This document shows, in pieces, positions 1 to 8,156 of a DNA stretch of 64,000 nt (the stretch's first letter is position 1; the number at the start of each line of letters is the position of its first letter). Where the stretch lies: assembly GCF_902859705.1 (NCBI RefSeq), contig NZ_CADIJO010000005.1, positions 62,001 through 126,000 on the forward strand. Direction: 5' to 3'. A program made the position numbers and the translations under genes. The notes beneath the pieces are model-generated. The model had not been told where the DNA came from and made no database searches. It saw only the letters and a program-made list of their open reading frames with translations. This DNA is from Achromobacter deleyi (lineage in GTDB: Bacteria; Pseudomonadota; Gammaproteobacteria; Burkholderiales; Burkholderiaceae_B).

Positions 1-2
1 TC

Positions 3-308
3 GACGGCAGCGTCAAGTTCTACATGGCCGGCACCGGCCCCAAAGGCAAGGTCGTGGAAGCTGGCGTGGTCACCAACCGCAAGACCAACGCCGTCGGCAA
101 GTCCGACGACGAAGCGTGCCTGTGGGTCGCCCAGTCGGCCGTGATCGCCCTGCACGAAGCCGCCAAGAAGGCCGGCGCCAATGCGGTCACCAATATCGTC
201 AGCTACTACCGCAAAAACGAATACAGCAACAAGATCAACTACGAGTGCCATGCCGGCGCCACCGTGGCGGGCGTCGCCCTGCGCGGCGACCTGACCAACG
301 TGAAGTGA
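3..308 (+). CDS. conserved protein of unknown function (5' truncated)
   Basis: The reading frame is open from the first bases of the window, so the start lies outside. The visible 101 residues show no membrane segment and no catalytic motif I can name. The C-terminal half has conserved-looking stretches (EACLWVAQSAVIALHEAAKKAG, then NAVTNIVSYYRKNEY) and one late Cys in a YECHAGA segment. This resembles small proteobacterial proteins that some databases call 'excinuclease ATPase subunit', but no nucleotide-binding motif is present, so I do not adopt that name. The protein may be exported, but its N terminus is not visible. Confidence 0.6.
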   Translation, partial: DGSVKFYMAGTGPKGKVVEAGVVTNRKTNAVGKSDDEACLWVAQSAVIALHEAAKKAGANAVTNIVSYYRKNEYSNKINYECHAGATVAGVALRGDLTNVK

Positions 309-444
309 TCCTTGCCCGGGGCCCGGGCCGACGCCCTGCCCCCGGCTGCCCTGCGGGGCGCACCGACGCGGATGACCGCCACCCGTCCTTGACCCGGGCC
401 GGTTAAACTTCCGCTTTGCCGCAACACCACACAAAGGTTCCCCC

Positions 445-906
445 ATGAGCTCCGCTACGCTCAAGACCCGCCTGTCCGACGCCGTCAAGGACGCCATGCG
501 CGCCAAGGCGAGCGAACGCCTTGCCACCCTGCGCTTCCTGCTGGCCGCGGTGAAGCAGAAAGAAGTGGACGAGCGCCGCGACCTGACCGACGCCGAAATC
601 ACCGCCATCATCGAAAAGCAGGTCAAGCAACGCCGCGAGTCCATCGCCGCGTTCGAGCAGGCCGGCCGCACCGAAACCGCAGAACAGGAAAAGGCCGAAT
701 TGGTCGTGCTGCAGGAATTCCTGCCGCAGGCCGCCACGCCTGAAGAAGTGGCCGCCGCCATCGACGCCGCCTTGGCCGAAGTGGCCGCGCAGGGCGTCAC
801 CGGCGCTCCGGCCATGGGCAAGGTCATGGCCCTGCTCAAGCAATCGCTGGCTGGCCGCGCCGACATGACCGCGCTGTCGCAGCAAGTCAAAGGGCGGCTC
901 GCCTGA
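445..906 (+). CDS. GatB/YqeY domain-containing protein
   Basis: This 153-residue protein has the usual length of stand-alone YqeY proteins. The N-terminal half is helical (LKTRLSDAVKDAMRAK, RLATLRFLLAAVKQKEVD) and the C-terminal half carries the YqeY pattern ending GAPAMGKVMALLKQSLAGRADM. The family shares its tail domain with GatB, the subunit of Asp/Glu-tRNA amidotransferase that binds tRNA. The stand-alone protein is thought to relate to tRNA metabolism, but its role is not settled. The ATG at 445 follows an AAAGG stretch at a suitable distance. The gene stands alone, with an unrecognised gene downstream. Confidence 0.88.
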   Translation: MSSATLKTRLSDAVKDAMRAKASERLATLRFLLAAVKQKEVDERRDLTDAEITAIIEKQVKQRRESIAAFEQAGRTETAEQEKAELVVLQEFLPQAATPEEVAAAIDAALAEVAAQGVTGAPAMGKVMALLKQSLAGRADMTALSQQVKGRLA

Positions 907-962
907 AGCCGCCCGCCAGCGCCATCGCGCTGGACGCCGTCGCCCCGCCCTTGCGCGGGGCG

Positions 963-2048
963 ATGCGCGACTGTGTCGAGGCCATCAATATCGGCCGCCG
1001 GCATTTCGAATCCCGCTACGACACCACCCTTGTCGATCCGCTGAAGTCAGACCCGGACGCCCTGCGCCGTCTGTCTGACGCCATTGCGCCAGTCATCGAG
1101 GCCCTGGCCGCCGCGCCCGACAACGGCTACGGCTGGGGTTGCGGCGGCGGCTCTGCGCTGGCCTACCGCGAAGCGCGCAAGGTCACGTTGGGCCTGTGGC
1201 GCGGCAGCCATCATTCCAGCCGACCCGACGCCGACGGCGCGCTGGACTACTCCCGCTGCCTGTACCTGTTGTTCCAGGCCGCGCGCCTGTCGCCCGCCGG
1301 CATGGCGCAAGCCGTGGCCGGGCTGCAAGACGACATCGTCTTCAATCACCTCACCCTGCACATCATCGAAGACGCGCTGGCCCTGGCCGCGCAGGACGGC
1401 GCCGGCCAGGCCGCCCGCGCCGCGGCAGTCGAACCCTACGTCCAGCAGTTGCGCGCCACCCACATCTTTCGCGAGGAAGACAACCGCTACCAGGGCTACC
1501 GCATCCTGCTGCGCGACGCCGCCGATCACGGTGATGCCGCCGCCGCCCTGAAACTGCTGCCCCAGTGCAACACCCGCAGCGAACGCGACGAGATCGCCAT
1601 CATCAAGAGCCGGTTGGTGACCAGCGTCAGTGCGCGCGACGGGCTGCAGGCGGCGTTGGACCTGTGCGACCACAAACGCATCGGCCCGGCCTGCCGCGAA
1701 TACGCCTTGCGGCCGGTCGTGGACGCCGGCCAGTACCAGGCCGTGCAGGCCGCGCTGACCGCACACCCCGACCTGGCCAGCGCCGACAGCGGCGACGGCC
1801 TGGCCTTCCTGGTGCCTGCGTTCTGCCAGCAGCAGAAAAAAGCGGCCGACCCGCCGGATACCGCGCAATTCGATGCGCTGTTCGAACGCGTGAACGCCAT
1901 GAACCCCAAGCTCAAGCACGGCGATGCGCGACTGCGCGACTGGCTGCTGCTGGAACTGGGGCTGGCCTCGCGGGACAAGGCCTACGTCGCGCGCTGCCGC
2001 AAGGCCATCAAGCACAATTCCATCAAGCGCGAGCTGGACCCGGCGTAG
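963..2048 (+). CDS. hypothetical protein, 361 residues
   Basis: I do not recognise this family. The product is mostly helical, rich in Ala, Leu and Asp, and has no signal peptide or membrane segment. It contains HLTLHIIEDALALAA near residue 130 and several Cys residues but no classical catalytic motif. The spacing of Leu/Ala-rich helices in the second half could suit an alpha-solenoid. The start is uncertain: ATG 963 is used here and a TTG lies in frame at 951. Codon use matches the neighbours, which argues for a real gene rather than an antisense shadow. It follows yqeY after 56 bases and could be cotranscribed. Confidence 0.6.
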   Translation: MRDCVEAINIGRRHFESRYDTTLVDPLKSDPDALRRLSDAIAPVIEALAAAPDNGYGWGCGGGSALAYREARKVTLGLWRGSHHSSRPDADGALDYSRCLYLLFQAARLSPAGMAQAVAGLQDDIVFNHLTLHIIEDALALAAQDGAGQAARAAAVEPYVQQLRATHIFREEDNRYQGYRILLRDAADHGDAAAALKLLPQCNTRSERDEIAIIKSRLVTSVSARDGLQAALDLCDHKRIGPACREYALRPVVDAGQYQAVQAALTAHPDLASADSGDGLAFLVPAFCQQQKKAADPPDTAQFDALFERVNAMNPKLKHGDARLRDWLLLELGLASRDKAYVARCRKAIKHNSIKRELDPA

Positions 2049-2150
2049 CCCGATTCAGCATGCGCTGATTCCGCATACCCGGACGCAAGCACGAACGCAT
2101 ACTCGGACGCACACACGGATTCAGCAGCGCTCCGCTTGAGCACGCCCCCG

Positions 2151-3233
2151 CTAGAACGCCCCGCCGAACAGGTCCGGCTGGCGCGACTGCTCGGCGGGGT
2201 CGGCGAAATTGCTCATGCCCACCCCGGCCAGCCGGTACAGCGTATCGGCCGGCAATTCCACCCGTTCGCACAGCAGCCGCGCCACCGCCGCCAGCTCGGC
2301 GGCCGACGACGGCGGATTGGGGCTGGTCTGGCTGCGCGTCAGGATGCGAAAGCGGTCGGTCTTGAGCTTGAGCACCACCGTGCGGCCCAGCGCGCCCTTC
2401 TTCAGCGCCTGGTCCCAGACCTTGTCCGCCATGCGGTCGATGGCATCGCCCAGCGCATCCAGCCGGATATCTTCCGAAAACGTGGTTTCGGCCGACACCT
2501 GCTGCAGCGGCTGGTCGGTCTGCACCTCGCGTTCGTCGATGCCCCGCGCCAGTTCAAAGAGGCGCCGCCCATAGCGGCCGAAATAGTGTTCGAGTTCTTC
2601 GGCGCCGTGCGTGGCCAGGTCGCCCACGGTATGGATGCCCAACTGTTCCAGCCGGGCCTGCGTCACCTTGCCCACGCCCGGCACCTTGCGCACCGGCAGC
2701 GGCTGCAGGAATTCCAGCACCTTGGTCGGGCGGATCACGAACTGGCCATCGGGCTTGTTCCAGTCGGACGCGATCTTGGCCAGGAACTTGTTGGGTGCAA
2801 TGCCCGCCGACGCGGTCAGGCCGGTTTCGGTGCGGATCTGCTGGCGGATCACCTGCGCCACCTCGGTCGCTGACGGCAGGCCCAGCTTGTTGACGGTGAC
2901 GTCCAGGTAGGCCTCGTCCAGCGACAAGGGTTCGATCAGGTCGGTATGACGGGCGAAGATCTGGCGGATCTGGCGCGAGACGTCGCGATACCGGTTGAAA
3001 TCGGGCGGCACGTAGACCGCCTGCGGACAGAGCCGCTGCGCGCGGATGGCCGACATGGCCGAATGCACCCCAAAGCGGCGCGCCTCGTACGACGCGGCGC
3101 ACACGACCGAGCGCGGTCCGGTCCAGGCCACCACCACCGGCTTGCCGCGCAGGTCGGGGTTGTCGCGCTGTTCCACCGACGCGTAGAACGCGTCCATGTC
3201 GATGTGTACGATCTTGCGGCTGGGCTCGCTCAT
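2151..3233 (-). CDS. dinB: DNA polymerase IV (Y-family translesion polymerase)
   Basis: DinB performs error-prone bypass synthesis across damaged bases. The 360-residue product starts with the Y-family HIDMDAFYASVE motif. D12 and the D106-E107 pair in SLDEAYLDVT are the expected metal ligands, and Y17 sits where E. coli DinB has its Phe steric gate. The helix-hairpin-helix region (VPGVGKVTQARLEQLGI) follows the palm. The extreme C terminus has QPDLF at 352-356, matching a beta-clamp binding peptide. I chose ATG 3233 because the 14 upstream codons (to 3275) do not look like DinB. I could not find a convincing LexA box upstream. Confidence 0.96.
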   Translation of the reverse strand: MSEPSRKIVHIDMDAFYASVEQRDNPDLRGKPVVVAWTGPRSVVCAASYEARRFGVHSAMSAIRAQRLCPQAVYVPPDFNRYRDVSRQIRQIFARHTDLIEPLSLDEAYLDVTVNKLGLPSATEVAQVIRQQIRTETGLTASAGIAPNKFLAKIASDWNKPDGQFVIRPTKVLEFLQPLPVRKVPGVGKVTQARLEQLGIHTVGDLATHGAEELEHYFGRYGRRLFELARGIDEREVQTDQPLQQVSAETTFSEDIRLDALGDAIDRMADKVWDQALKKGALGRTVVLKLKTDRFRILTRSQTSPNPPSSAAELAAVARLLCERVELPADTLYRLAGVGMSNFADPAEQSRQPDLFGGAF

Positions 3234-3416
3234 GGGGCAAAACGGTTGCAGGCAAAACGGGCGCGGACCACGCAACGGGTTCGATCAACGAACACTATCG
3301 AATGCCCACTGGACGCTTGCCGGACACCTGGGGGGTGCCAGGCCATGCGCGCGCCGGAAAAGTGGATATTATGACCGGCAAATTCCTGTCTTATTCCTTT
3401 CCCGCACACCGCTTCC

Positions 3417-3842
3417 ATGACTGCAACCGCAACCCCCGCCCCGGGTGAGTATTTCGGCCTGGCGATTCCCTTCATGAGTTTTCTGGGCCTGGTGCCCGAA
3501 AGCATCGCGCCGGCCTACGCCCGCACCACCCTGCCCTGGCGCCAAGACCTCACCAACAGCCGCGGCGACGTGCACGGCGGCACCCTGATGAGCGTGCTGG
3601 ACTTCACTCTCAGCGCCGCCGCCCGCGGGTCGGCCGACGCCACCGAAGGCATGGCCACGATCGACATGAACACCACGTTCCTGTCCCCCGCCACCGGCGA
3701 CCTGGTCATCGAAGCCCGCTGCCTGCGCCGCGGCGCATCCATCGCCTTCTGCGAAGGCGACATCCGCCGCGCCGACGGCGAACTCGTCGCCCGCGCCACC
3801 GCCACCTTCAAGATCATCCGCCGCCGACCTGGCGGCGATTGA
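3417..3842 (+). CDS. PaaI-family hotdog thioesterase
   Basis: A 141-residue single hotdog domain, probably hydrolysing acyl-CoA thioesters. N47, the HGG turn at 53-55 ([12 protein letters not shown]) and D61 correspond to the active-site helix of PaaI/YbgC-type thioesterases. A second conserved strand follows ([17 protein letters not shown]). The acyl substrate cannot be read from the sequence. The gene is convergent with the next lipoprotein gene and only four bases separate their stop codons. Confidence 0.88.
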   Translation: MTATATPAPGEYFGLAIPFMSFLGLVPESIAPAYARTTLPWRQDLTNSRGDVHGGTLMSVLDFTLSAAARGSADATEGMATIDMNTTFLSPATGDLVIEARCLRRGASIAFCEGDIRRADGELVARATATFKIIRRRPGGD

Positions 3843-3846
3843 TTCT

Positions 3847-4299
3847 CTACTTCAGATCCCTGGAAGGCTTGGCTGGCGGACGCGGATCCAGCGGCATGTA
3901 GGACGAGCACGACGTCAGGTTGTAGTAGATCGCGTCCTGCATGGCGCGCATCGCGGCCGCGTCCCAGGTGCCCTTGCCCCACATCACGATGCGGGTGTCG
4001 GTGGTCTTGGGGCCCGCCGCCTTGAGGTCGACGCGGGTCATTTCGTTGTCGGTGTAGGGGGCCAGCACCCGCACCACGCCGGACTGCGCGCTTTCGTCCA
4101 GGTTGGCCACCACGCGGTAGGCGTTGTCGGTGCTGCGCAGGCAGGCATTGGCCTGGCGCACGACGGTCGCGTAGGCGTCCTTGTAGTTCACGGGCGCCTT
4201 GAATTCGCTGTGCGGCGACGCGCTGTCTTGCGAGATGCCGAGCGAGCAGCCCGCCAGGCCCAGGGCCAGCGCCGACACCGCGACCAGATTCCTAACCAT
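3847..4299 (-). CDS. predicted lipoprotein, unknown function
   Basis: A 150-residue product with a short hydrophobic leader ending in LAGC, placing the lipidated Cys at residue 18. The mature part has two more Cys residues (NACLRSTDN and TSCSSYMP), which could form a disulfide in the periplasm. The C-terminal tail is Pro/Lys rich. It resembles conserved lipoproteins of Bordetella-type genomes with no known function. It is transcribed toward the thioesterase gene and stands alone on its strand. Confidence 0.8.
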   Translation of the reverse strand: MVRNLVAVSALALGLAGCSLGISQDSASPHSEFKAPVNYKDAYATVVRQANACLRSTDNAYRVVANLDESAQSGVVRVLAPYTDNEMTRVDLKAAGPKTTDTRIVMWGKGTWDAAAMRAMQDAIYYNLTSCSSYMPLDPRPPAKPSRDLK

Positions 4300-4481
4300 G
4301 TGTTTCTCCAGATTGATAGCCGCGATTATCCCGCAAACGAGGCAATCCCGGGGACCGCTCCCGGCGGGACAATTCGGTCACCCGGCGGTTCGACACCCCG
4401 GGCGCGGCTATGGCATTATCGATGAGTCCGGCGGCAAGTGCAGCCGGCTGCATCCGTCGGAGGTCCGCCTTGCTCTCATTC

Positions 4482-6386
4482 ATGAAACACACCCTTCTGG
4501 CTGCCGGCATCGTCGGCGCTTCGCTGGGCGCTCACGCCGCGCAGCCCCCCCGTGCCTACCCGCTGAAAGACTTCTTCCGCAACCCGGAACGCGGCTTTTT
4601 CCGCCTGGCCGACGACGGCAAGACCCTGGGCTTCATGCAGCCCACCAGCGTGGACGGCAAGCCGCCCCGCATGAACATCTACGTGCAGGCTCTGGAAGGC
4701 AGCAAGCCGGTGGGCGAACCCCGCAAGCTGACCAGCGAAACCGCCCGTGACATCAGCAATTTCTTCTGGAAAGGCCCCGATGTCGTGCTTTACCAGAAAG
4801 ACTTCGGCGGCGACGAGAACTTCCACGTCCTGGCGGTGGACGCCAAGACCGGCAAGATCACCGACCTGACCCCGTATGACGGCGTGCGCGCCAGCATCGA
4901 AGACGATCTCGAAGACGATCCCGACCACATCCTGATCAGCCACAACCAGCGCGACCCGCAGGTGTTCGACGTCTACCGCGTCAACGTGCACACCGGCGCC
5001 GGCGTGCTGGTGGCCCAGAACCCCGGCAACATCGTCGGCTGGCAGACCGACCACGCCGGCAAGGTGCGCGCCGCCGTCACCAGCGACGGCCTGAACACCA
5101 CCCTGCTCTACCGCGACAACGAAGCCTCGGAATTCCGTCCGCTGCTCACCACCGACTACCGCACCAGCGTCAGCCCGGCCTTCTTCACGTTCGACGACAA
5201 GAAGTTCTACGCCCTGTCCAACCGCGGCCGCGACAAGCTCGGCTTGGTGGTCATCGACCCTGCCACGCCCGACAAAGAAGACGAGATCTTCACCCCGGAT
5301 ACCGTCGACCTCGACGCCGCCGGCTTCTCGCGCAAGCGCCGCGTCCTGACCGTCGCGTCCTACCAGACCGACAAGCCGCAATTCAAGTTCTTCGACAAAG
5401 AAACCGAAACGCTGTTCAAGAACCTGTCAGCCAAGCTCGAGGGCTACCAGTTCGCCATCCAGGGCGCCAACCGCGACGAAGACAAATTCATCGTCGCCGC
5501 CTACAACGACCGCACGGCGGGTTCGCGCTACATCTACGATGCCCGCGCCGACACCCTCAGCAAGCTGGCCGACATCAACCCGGCCCTGCCCGAGGCCGAC
5601 ATGGCGCGGGTGCAGCCCATCAGCTACCAAAGCCGCGACGGCCTGACCATCCACGGCTACCTGACGCTGCCGGCCGGCCGCGACCCCAAGAACCTGGCGT
5701 GCATCGTCAATCCTCACGGCGGCCCGTGGGCCCGCGACGGCTGGGGCTACAACCCCGAAGTGCAGTTCCTGGCCAACCGCGGCTTCTGCGTGCTGCAGAT
5801 GAACTTCCGCGGCTCCACCGGCTATGGCCGCAAGTTCTGGGAAGCCAGCTTCGGCCAGTGGGGCCTGAAGATGCAGGACGACATCACCGACGGCGTGCAG
5901 TGGCTGGTGCAGCAAGGCATTGCCGACCCCAAGCGCATCGGCATCTATGGCGCCAGCTACGGCGGCTACGCCACGCTGGCAGGCGTGACCTTCACGCCTG
6001 ACCTGTACGCCGCCGCGGTCGATTACGTGGGCGTGTCCAACCTGTTCACGTTCATGAAGTCGATTCCGCCCTACTGGAAGCCGATGCTGGCCAAGATGCA
6101 GGACATGGTCGGCGACCCCGAACGCGACAAGGCGCGCCTGGCGGCCACCTCGCCCGCGCTGCACGCCGACAAGATCAAGACGCCGCTCTTCGTCGCCCAG
6201 GGCGCCAAGGACCCGCGCGTCAACAAAGACGAAAGCGACCAGATGGTCAAGGCGCTGAAGGCCCGCGGCGTCGAAGTGGAATACATGGTCAAGGACAACG
6301 AAGGCCACGGCTTCCACAACGACGAAAACAAGTTCGAGTTCTACGAGGCGATGGAAAAGTTCTTCACCCAGCACCTCAAACCGTAG
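4482..6386 (+). CDS. S9-family prolyl oligopeptidase-like serine peptidase, exported
   Basis: A 634-residue S9 peptidase with a signal peptide (MKHTLLAAGIVGASLGAHA), an N-terminal beta-propeller region and a C-terminal alpha/beta-hydrolase domain. The nucleophile is S492 in GASYGGY. The acid is probably D577 in KDPRV, and the base H609 in EGHGF, giving a complete triad. The protein is expected to cleave short peptides in the periplasm. ATG 4482 gives a clean signal peptide. However, a TTG at 4470 lies five bases after a perfect GGAGGT (4459-4464) and may be the true start, adding four residues. The 3' end overlaps the convergent diguanylate cyclase gene by 11 bases. Confidence 0.93.
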   Translation: MKHTLLAAGIVGASLGAHAAQPPRAYPLKDFFRNPERGFFRLADDGKTLGFMQPTSVDGKPPRMNIYVQALEGSKPVGEPRKLTSETARDISNFFWKGPDVVLYQKDFGGDENFHVLAVDAKTGKITDLTPYDGVRASIEDDLEDDPDHILISHNQRDPQVFDVYRVNVHTGAGVLVAQNPGNIVGWQTDHAGKVRAAVTSDGLNTTLLYRDNEASEFRPLLTTDYRTSVSPAFFTFDDKKFYALSNRGRDKLGLVVIDPATPDKEDEIFTPDTVDLDAAGFSRKRRVLTVASYQTDKPQFKFFDKETETLFKNLSAKLEGYQFAIQGANRDEDKFIVAAYNDRTAGSRYIYDARADTLSKLADINPALPEADMARVQPISYQSRDGLTIHGYLTLPAGRDPKNLACIVNPHGGPWARDGWGYNPEVQFLANRGFCVLQMNFRGSTGYGRKFWEASFGQWGLKMQDDITDGVQWLVQQGIADPKRIGIYGASYGGYATLAGVTFTPDLYAAAVDYVGVSNLFTFMKSIPPYWKPMLAKMQDMVGDPERDKARLAATSPALHADKIKTPLFVAQGAKDPRVNKDESDQMVKALKARGVEVEYMVKDNEGHGFHNDENKFEFYEAMEKFFTQHLKP

Positions 6387-7602
6387 GGTTCTGCACCGGC
6401 GTCGCCAACGCGGCGGCGCCGTCCTCCCGGGCCGCCTGGCGGCCCGGCAGGCGCCCGCTCCAGGCCATCTCGATGCGGTCGCGCCCCAGTTCCTTGGCCT
6501 TGTACAGCGCCAGGTCGGCGCGGGCCAGAATGCCATCGGCCGTATCGCCCGGCTGAAACGTCGCCACGCCGCCGCTGGTGGTCATGCGCACTTCCTGCCC
6601 TTGCAGGTACAGCGGCGAATCCCGCAACGCATCGCACACCCGCTGGGCCTGCACCAGCGCGTGGGCGGCATCGCAGCCGTACATCAGCAGCACGAATTCC
6701 TCGCCCCCCAGCCGGCCGAAGCGGTCGCTGGCGCGCACCGCCTTGGGCACCACCTGGGCGAAGTGCCGCAACGCGCTGTCGCCCGCCGCGTGGCCGTAGC
6801 GGTCGTTGATGGACTTGAAGTGGTCGATGTCCAGCACCAGCACGGCCAGCCGGCCGTCGCCGCGCTCGCAGCGCTGCAATTCATGTTCCAGCTCGTCCAG
6901 GATGCTGCGGCGCGAATAGGCGCGGGTCAGGCTGTCGAAGGTCAGCGCGGCCTGCATCTGCTCGGACAGCGTCGTCTGGATCAACAGCAGCAGCGCCAGG
7001 AACAGCGCCGGCACCGTCACCGAGCCACAGACGATGAAGAAAAGGCCCCACGGCGCCGGGTCGAGCAGCGACACCGCATGGACCCAGCCGCTGCCATAGA
7101 CCACGGCGCGCAGCGCGCTCAACGCGGCCAGGCCGAACATCGCCAGCATCACGTACAGCATCACGCCCGGCGTCTGGATGCGTTGGCGCTGGCGGTACGC
7201 CACCCGCCCCGTGGCGCCCATCAGCACACAGGTGTAGCCGGAAAACAGCGTCATGCGCCCGACCAGGTTATCTGTGGCGTACAGCATCAGCGCCATCGCC
7301 AGGATGCCGACGGCAGCGGCCACGGCGGCGCGCCGTGCGTGCGGGCGCAGGCCGAAGAACTGCCGCACGCCCACGTACACCAGGCTCATCGCGGCCAGCC
7401 ATGCGGCGTTGGACACCATCACGTAGAGGCCGGGCGGCAGCAGGTCGGACGAGGCGTAGGCCAGGAGCGACAGCACCGCCAGCGCGTTGGCTGCCGTGAA
7501 GGCCCGCACGCCCTCGATGCCGCGCGCGTGAAACGGCAGCAATAGCGGCAGCGCCAGCGCCGTCGCCAGGCCCCAGACCAGAAAAAATAGAGCAGTCGTC
7601 AT
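6376..7602 (-). CDS. membrane-bound diguanylate cyclase (GGDEF)
   Basis: A 408-residue protein with about six or seven hydrophobic segments in the first 200 residues, then a cytoplasmic GGDEF domain. The active-site signature reads GGEEF at residues 299-303, so the enzyme should make c-di-GMP from two GTP. An RxxD inhibitory site (R290-D293) sits exactly five residues upstream, implying product feedback. No EAL domain follows. The N-terminal sensor lacks recognisable ligand motifs. It is divergent from pgaABCD across about 550 bases. That matters because the E. coli PgaC/PgaD complex needs c-di-GMP, although a direct link here is inference. Confidence 0.93.
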   Translation of the reverse strand: MTTALFFLVWGLATALALPLLLPFHARGIEGVRAFTAANALAVLSLLAYASSDLLPPGLYVMVSNAAWLAAMSLVYVGVRQFFGLRPHARRAAVAAAVGILAMALMLYATDNLVGRMTLFSGYTCVLMGATGRVAYRQRQRIQTPGVMLYVMLAMFGLAALSALRAVVYGSGWVHAVSLLDPAPWGLFFIVCGSVTVPALFLALLLLIQTTLSEQMQAALTFDSLTRAYSRRSILDELEHELQRCERGDGRLAVLVLDIDHFKSINDRYGHAAGDSALRHFAQVVPKAVRASDRFGRLGGEEFVLLMYGCDAAHALVQAQRVCDALRDSPLYLQGQEVRMTTSGGVATFQPGDTADGILARADLALYKAKELGRDRIEMAWSGRLPGRQAAREDGAAALATPVQNPTV

Positions 7603-8156
7603 GTGTTTGCCGGCTTCTCGCCCCCGTGGGCGGTCGCCGTCGCTTGGAACATCTGTTGCACCGGATTCACAGTCGGGGACACGTTACACACCCGTATCTT
7701 TGACGTTTTTTGTTACCAGCGTGGCAAAAGCCACCTGCCATCTCCGTCGCATGAAACGTTCCGTGCCGGGTCGGCCCGACTGTCGGCATACCGCCACGAC
7801 GGTTGTGCGGTATGCGGCAAAGAATACGCCAAGGGTTCGCACCGCGGCCCGTCCTTTGCACTAATTGACAGTTGGATCGGCCGAAAACCCATAAAGTTCG
7901 GCCTGTCGACGGTGCCGCCAGAAGCGCCGCGATCACGCCCTGCGGGCGTGGCGCGTACTAGCCATGCACTCCCGGATTTCCGCGCGAGTGCGAAGGTCCC
8001 CGTAGCGGGCGCCGCGCAGTGAAAAACCTGAACGCTCATTCCCTTCGCCGCCGGCGCCATTGGCGCTTGTGCTGCGCATGATTCGGCAACGCGGCCTGCC
8101 CGCGTCCGGCTGGCGGAGCCACGAGCGCCCATATTGCAACTGCGGAAGTGCTACAG
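7603..8156 (+). other. long intergenic region upstream of pgaABCD
   Basis: About 550 bases separate the divergent cyclase and pgaA genes. Open frames exist here, but they have no ribosome-binding site and no recognisable protein, so I call the stretch non-coding. It probably holds both promoters and a long 5' leader for pgaA. The composition is more mixed than in the flanking genes, with an oligo-T stretch near 7706. Confidence 0.55.
7865..7895 (+). promoter_or_regulatory. possible sigma70 promoter for pgaABCD
   Basis: A perfect TTGACA (7865-7870) is followed after 19 bases by CATAAA (7890-7895), a partial match to the -10 element. The spacing is longer than ideal. If used, it would give a leader of about 250 bases before pgaA, comparable to the long regulated leader known for E. 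coli pgaA. Confidence 0.3.

Noticed and set aside
7603-8022. Open frame of 139 codons upstream of pgaA
   Set aside because: No ribosome-binding site, no family resemblance, and overlapping frames on both strands of the same stretch; typical chance frame in GC-rich DNA.
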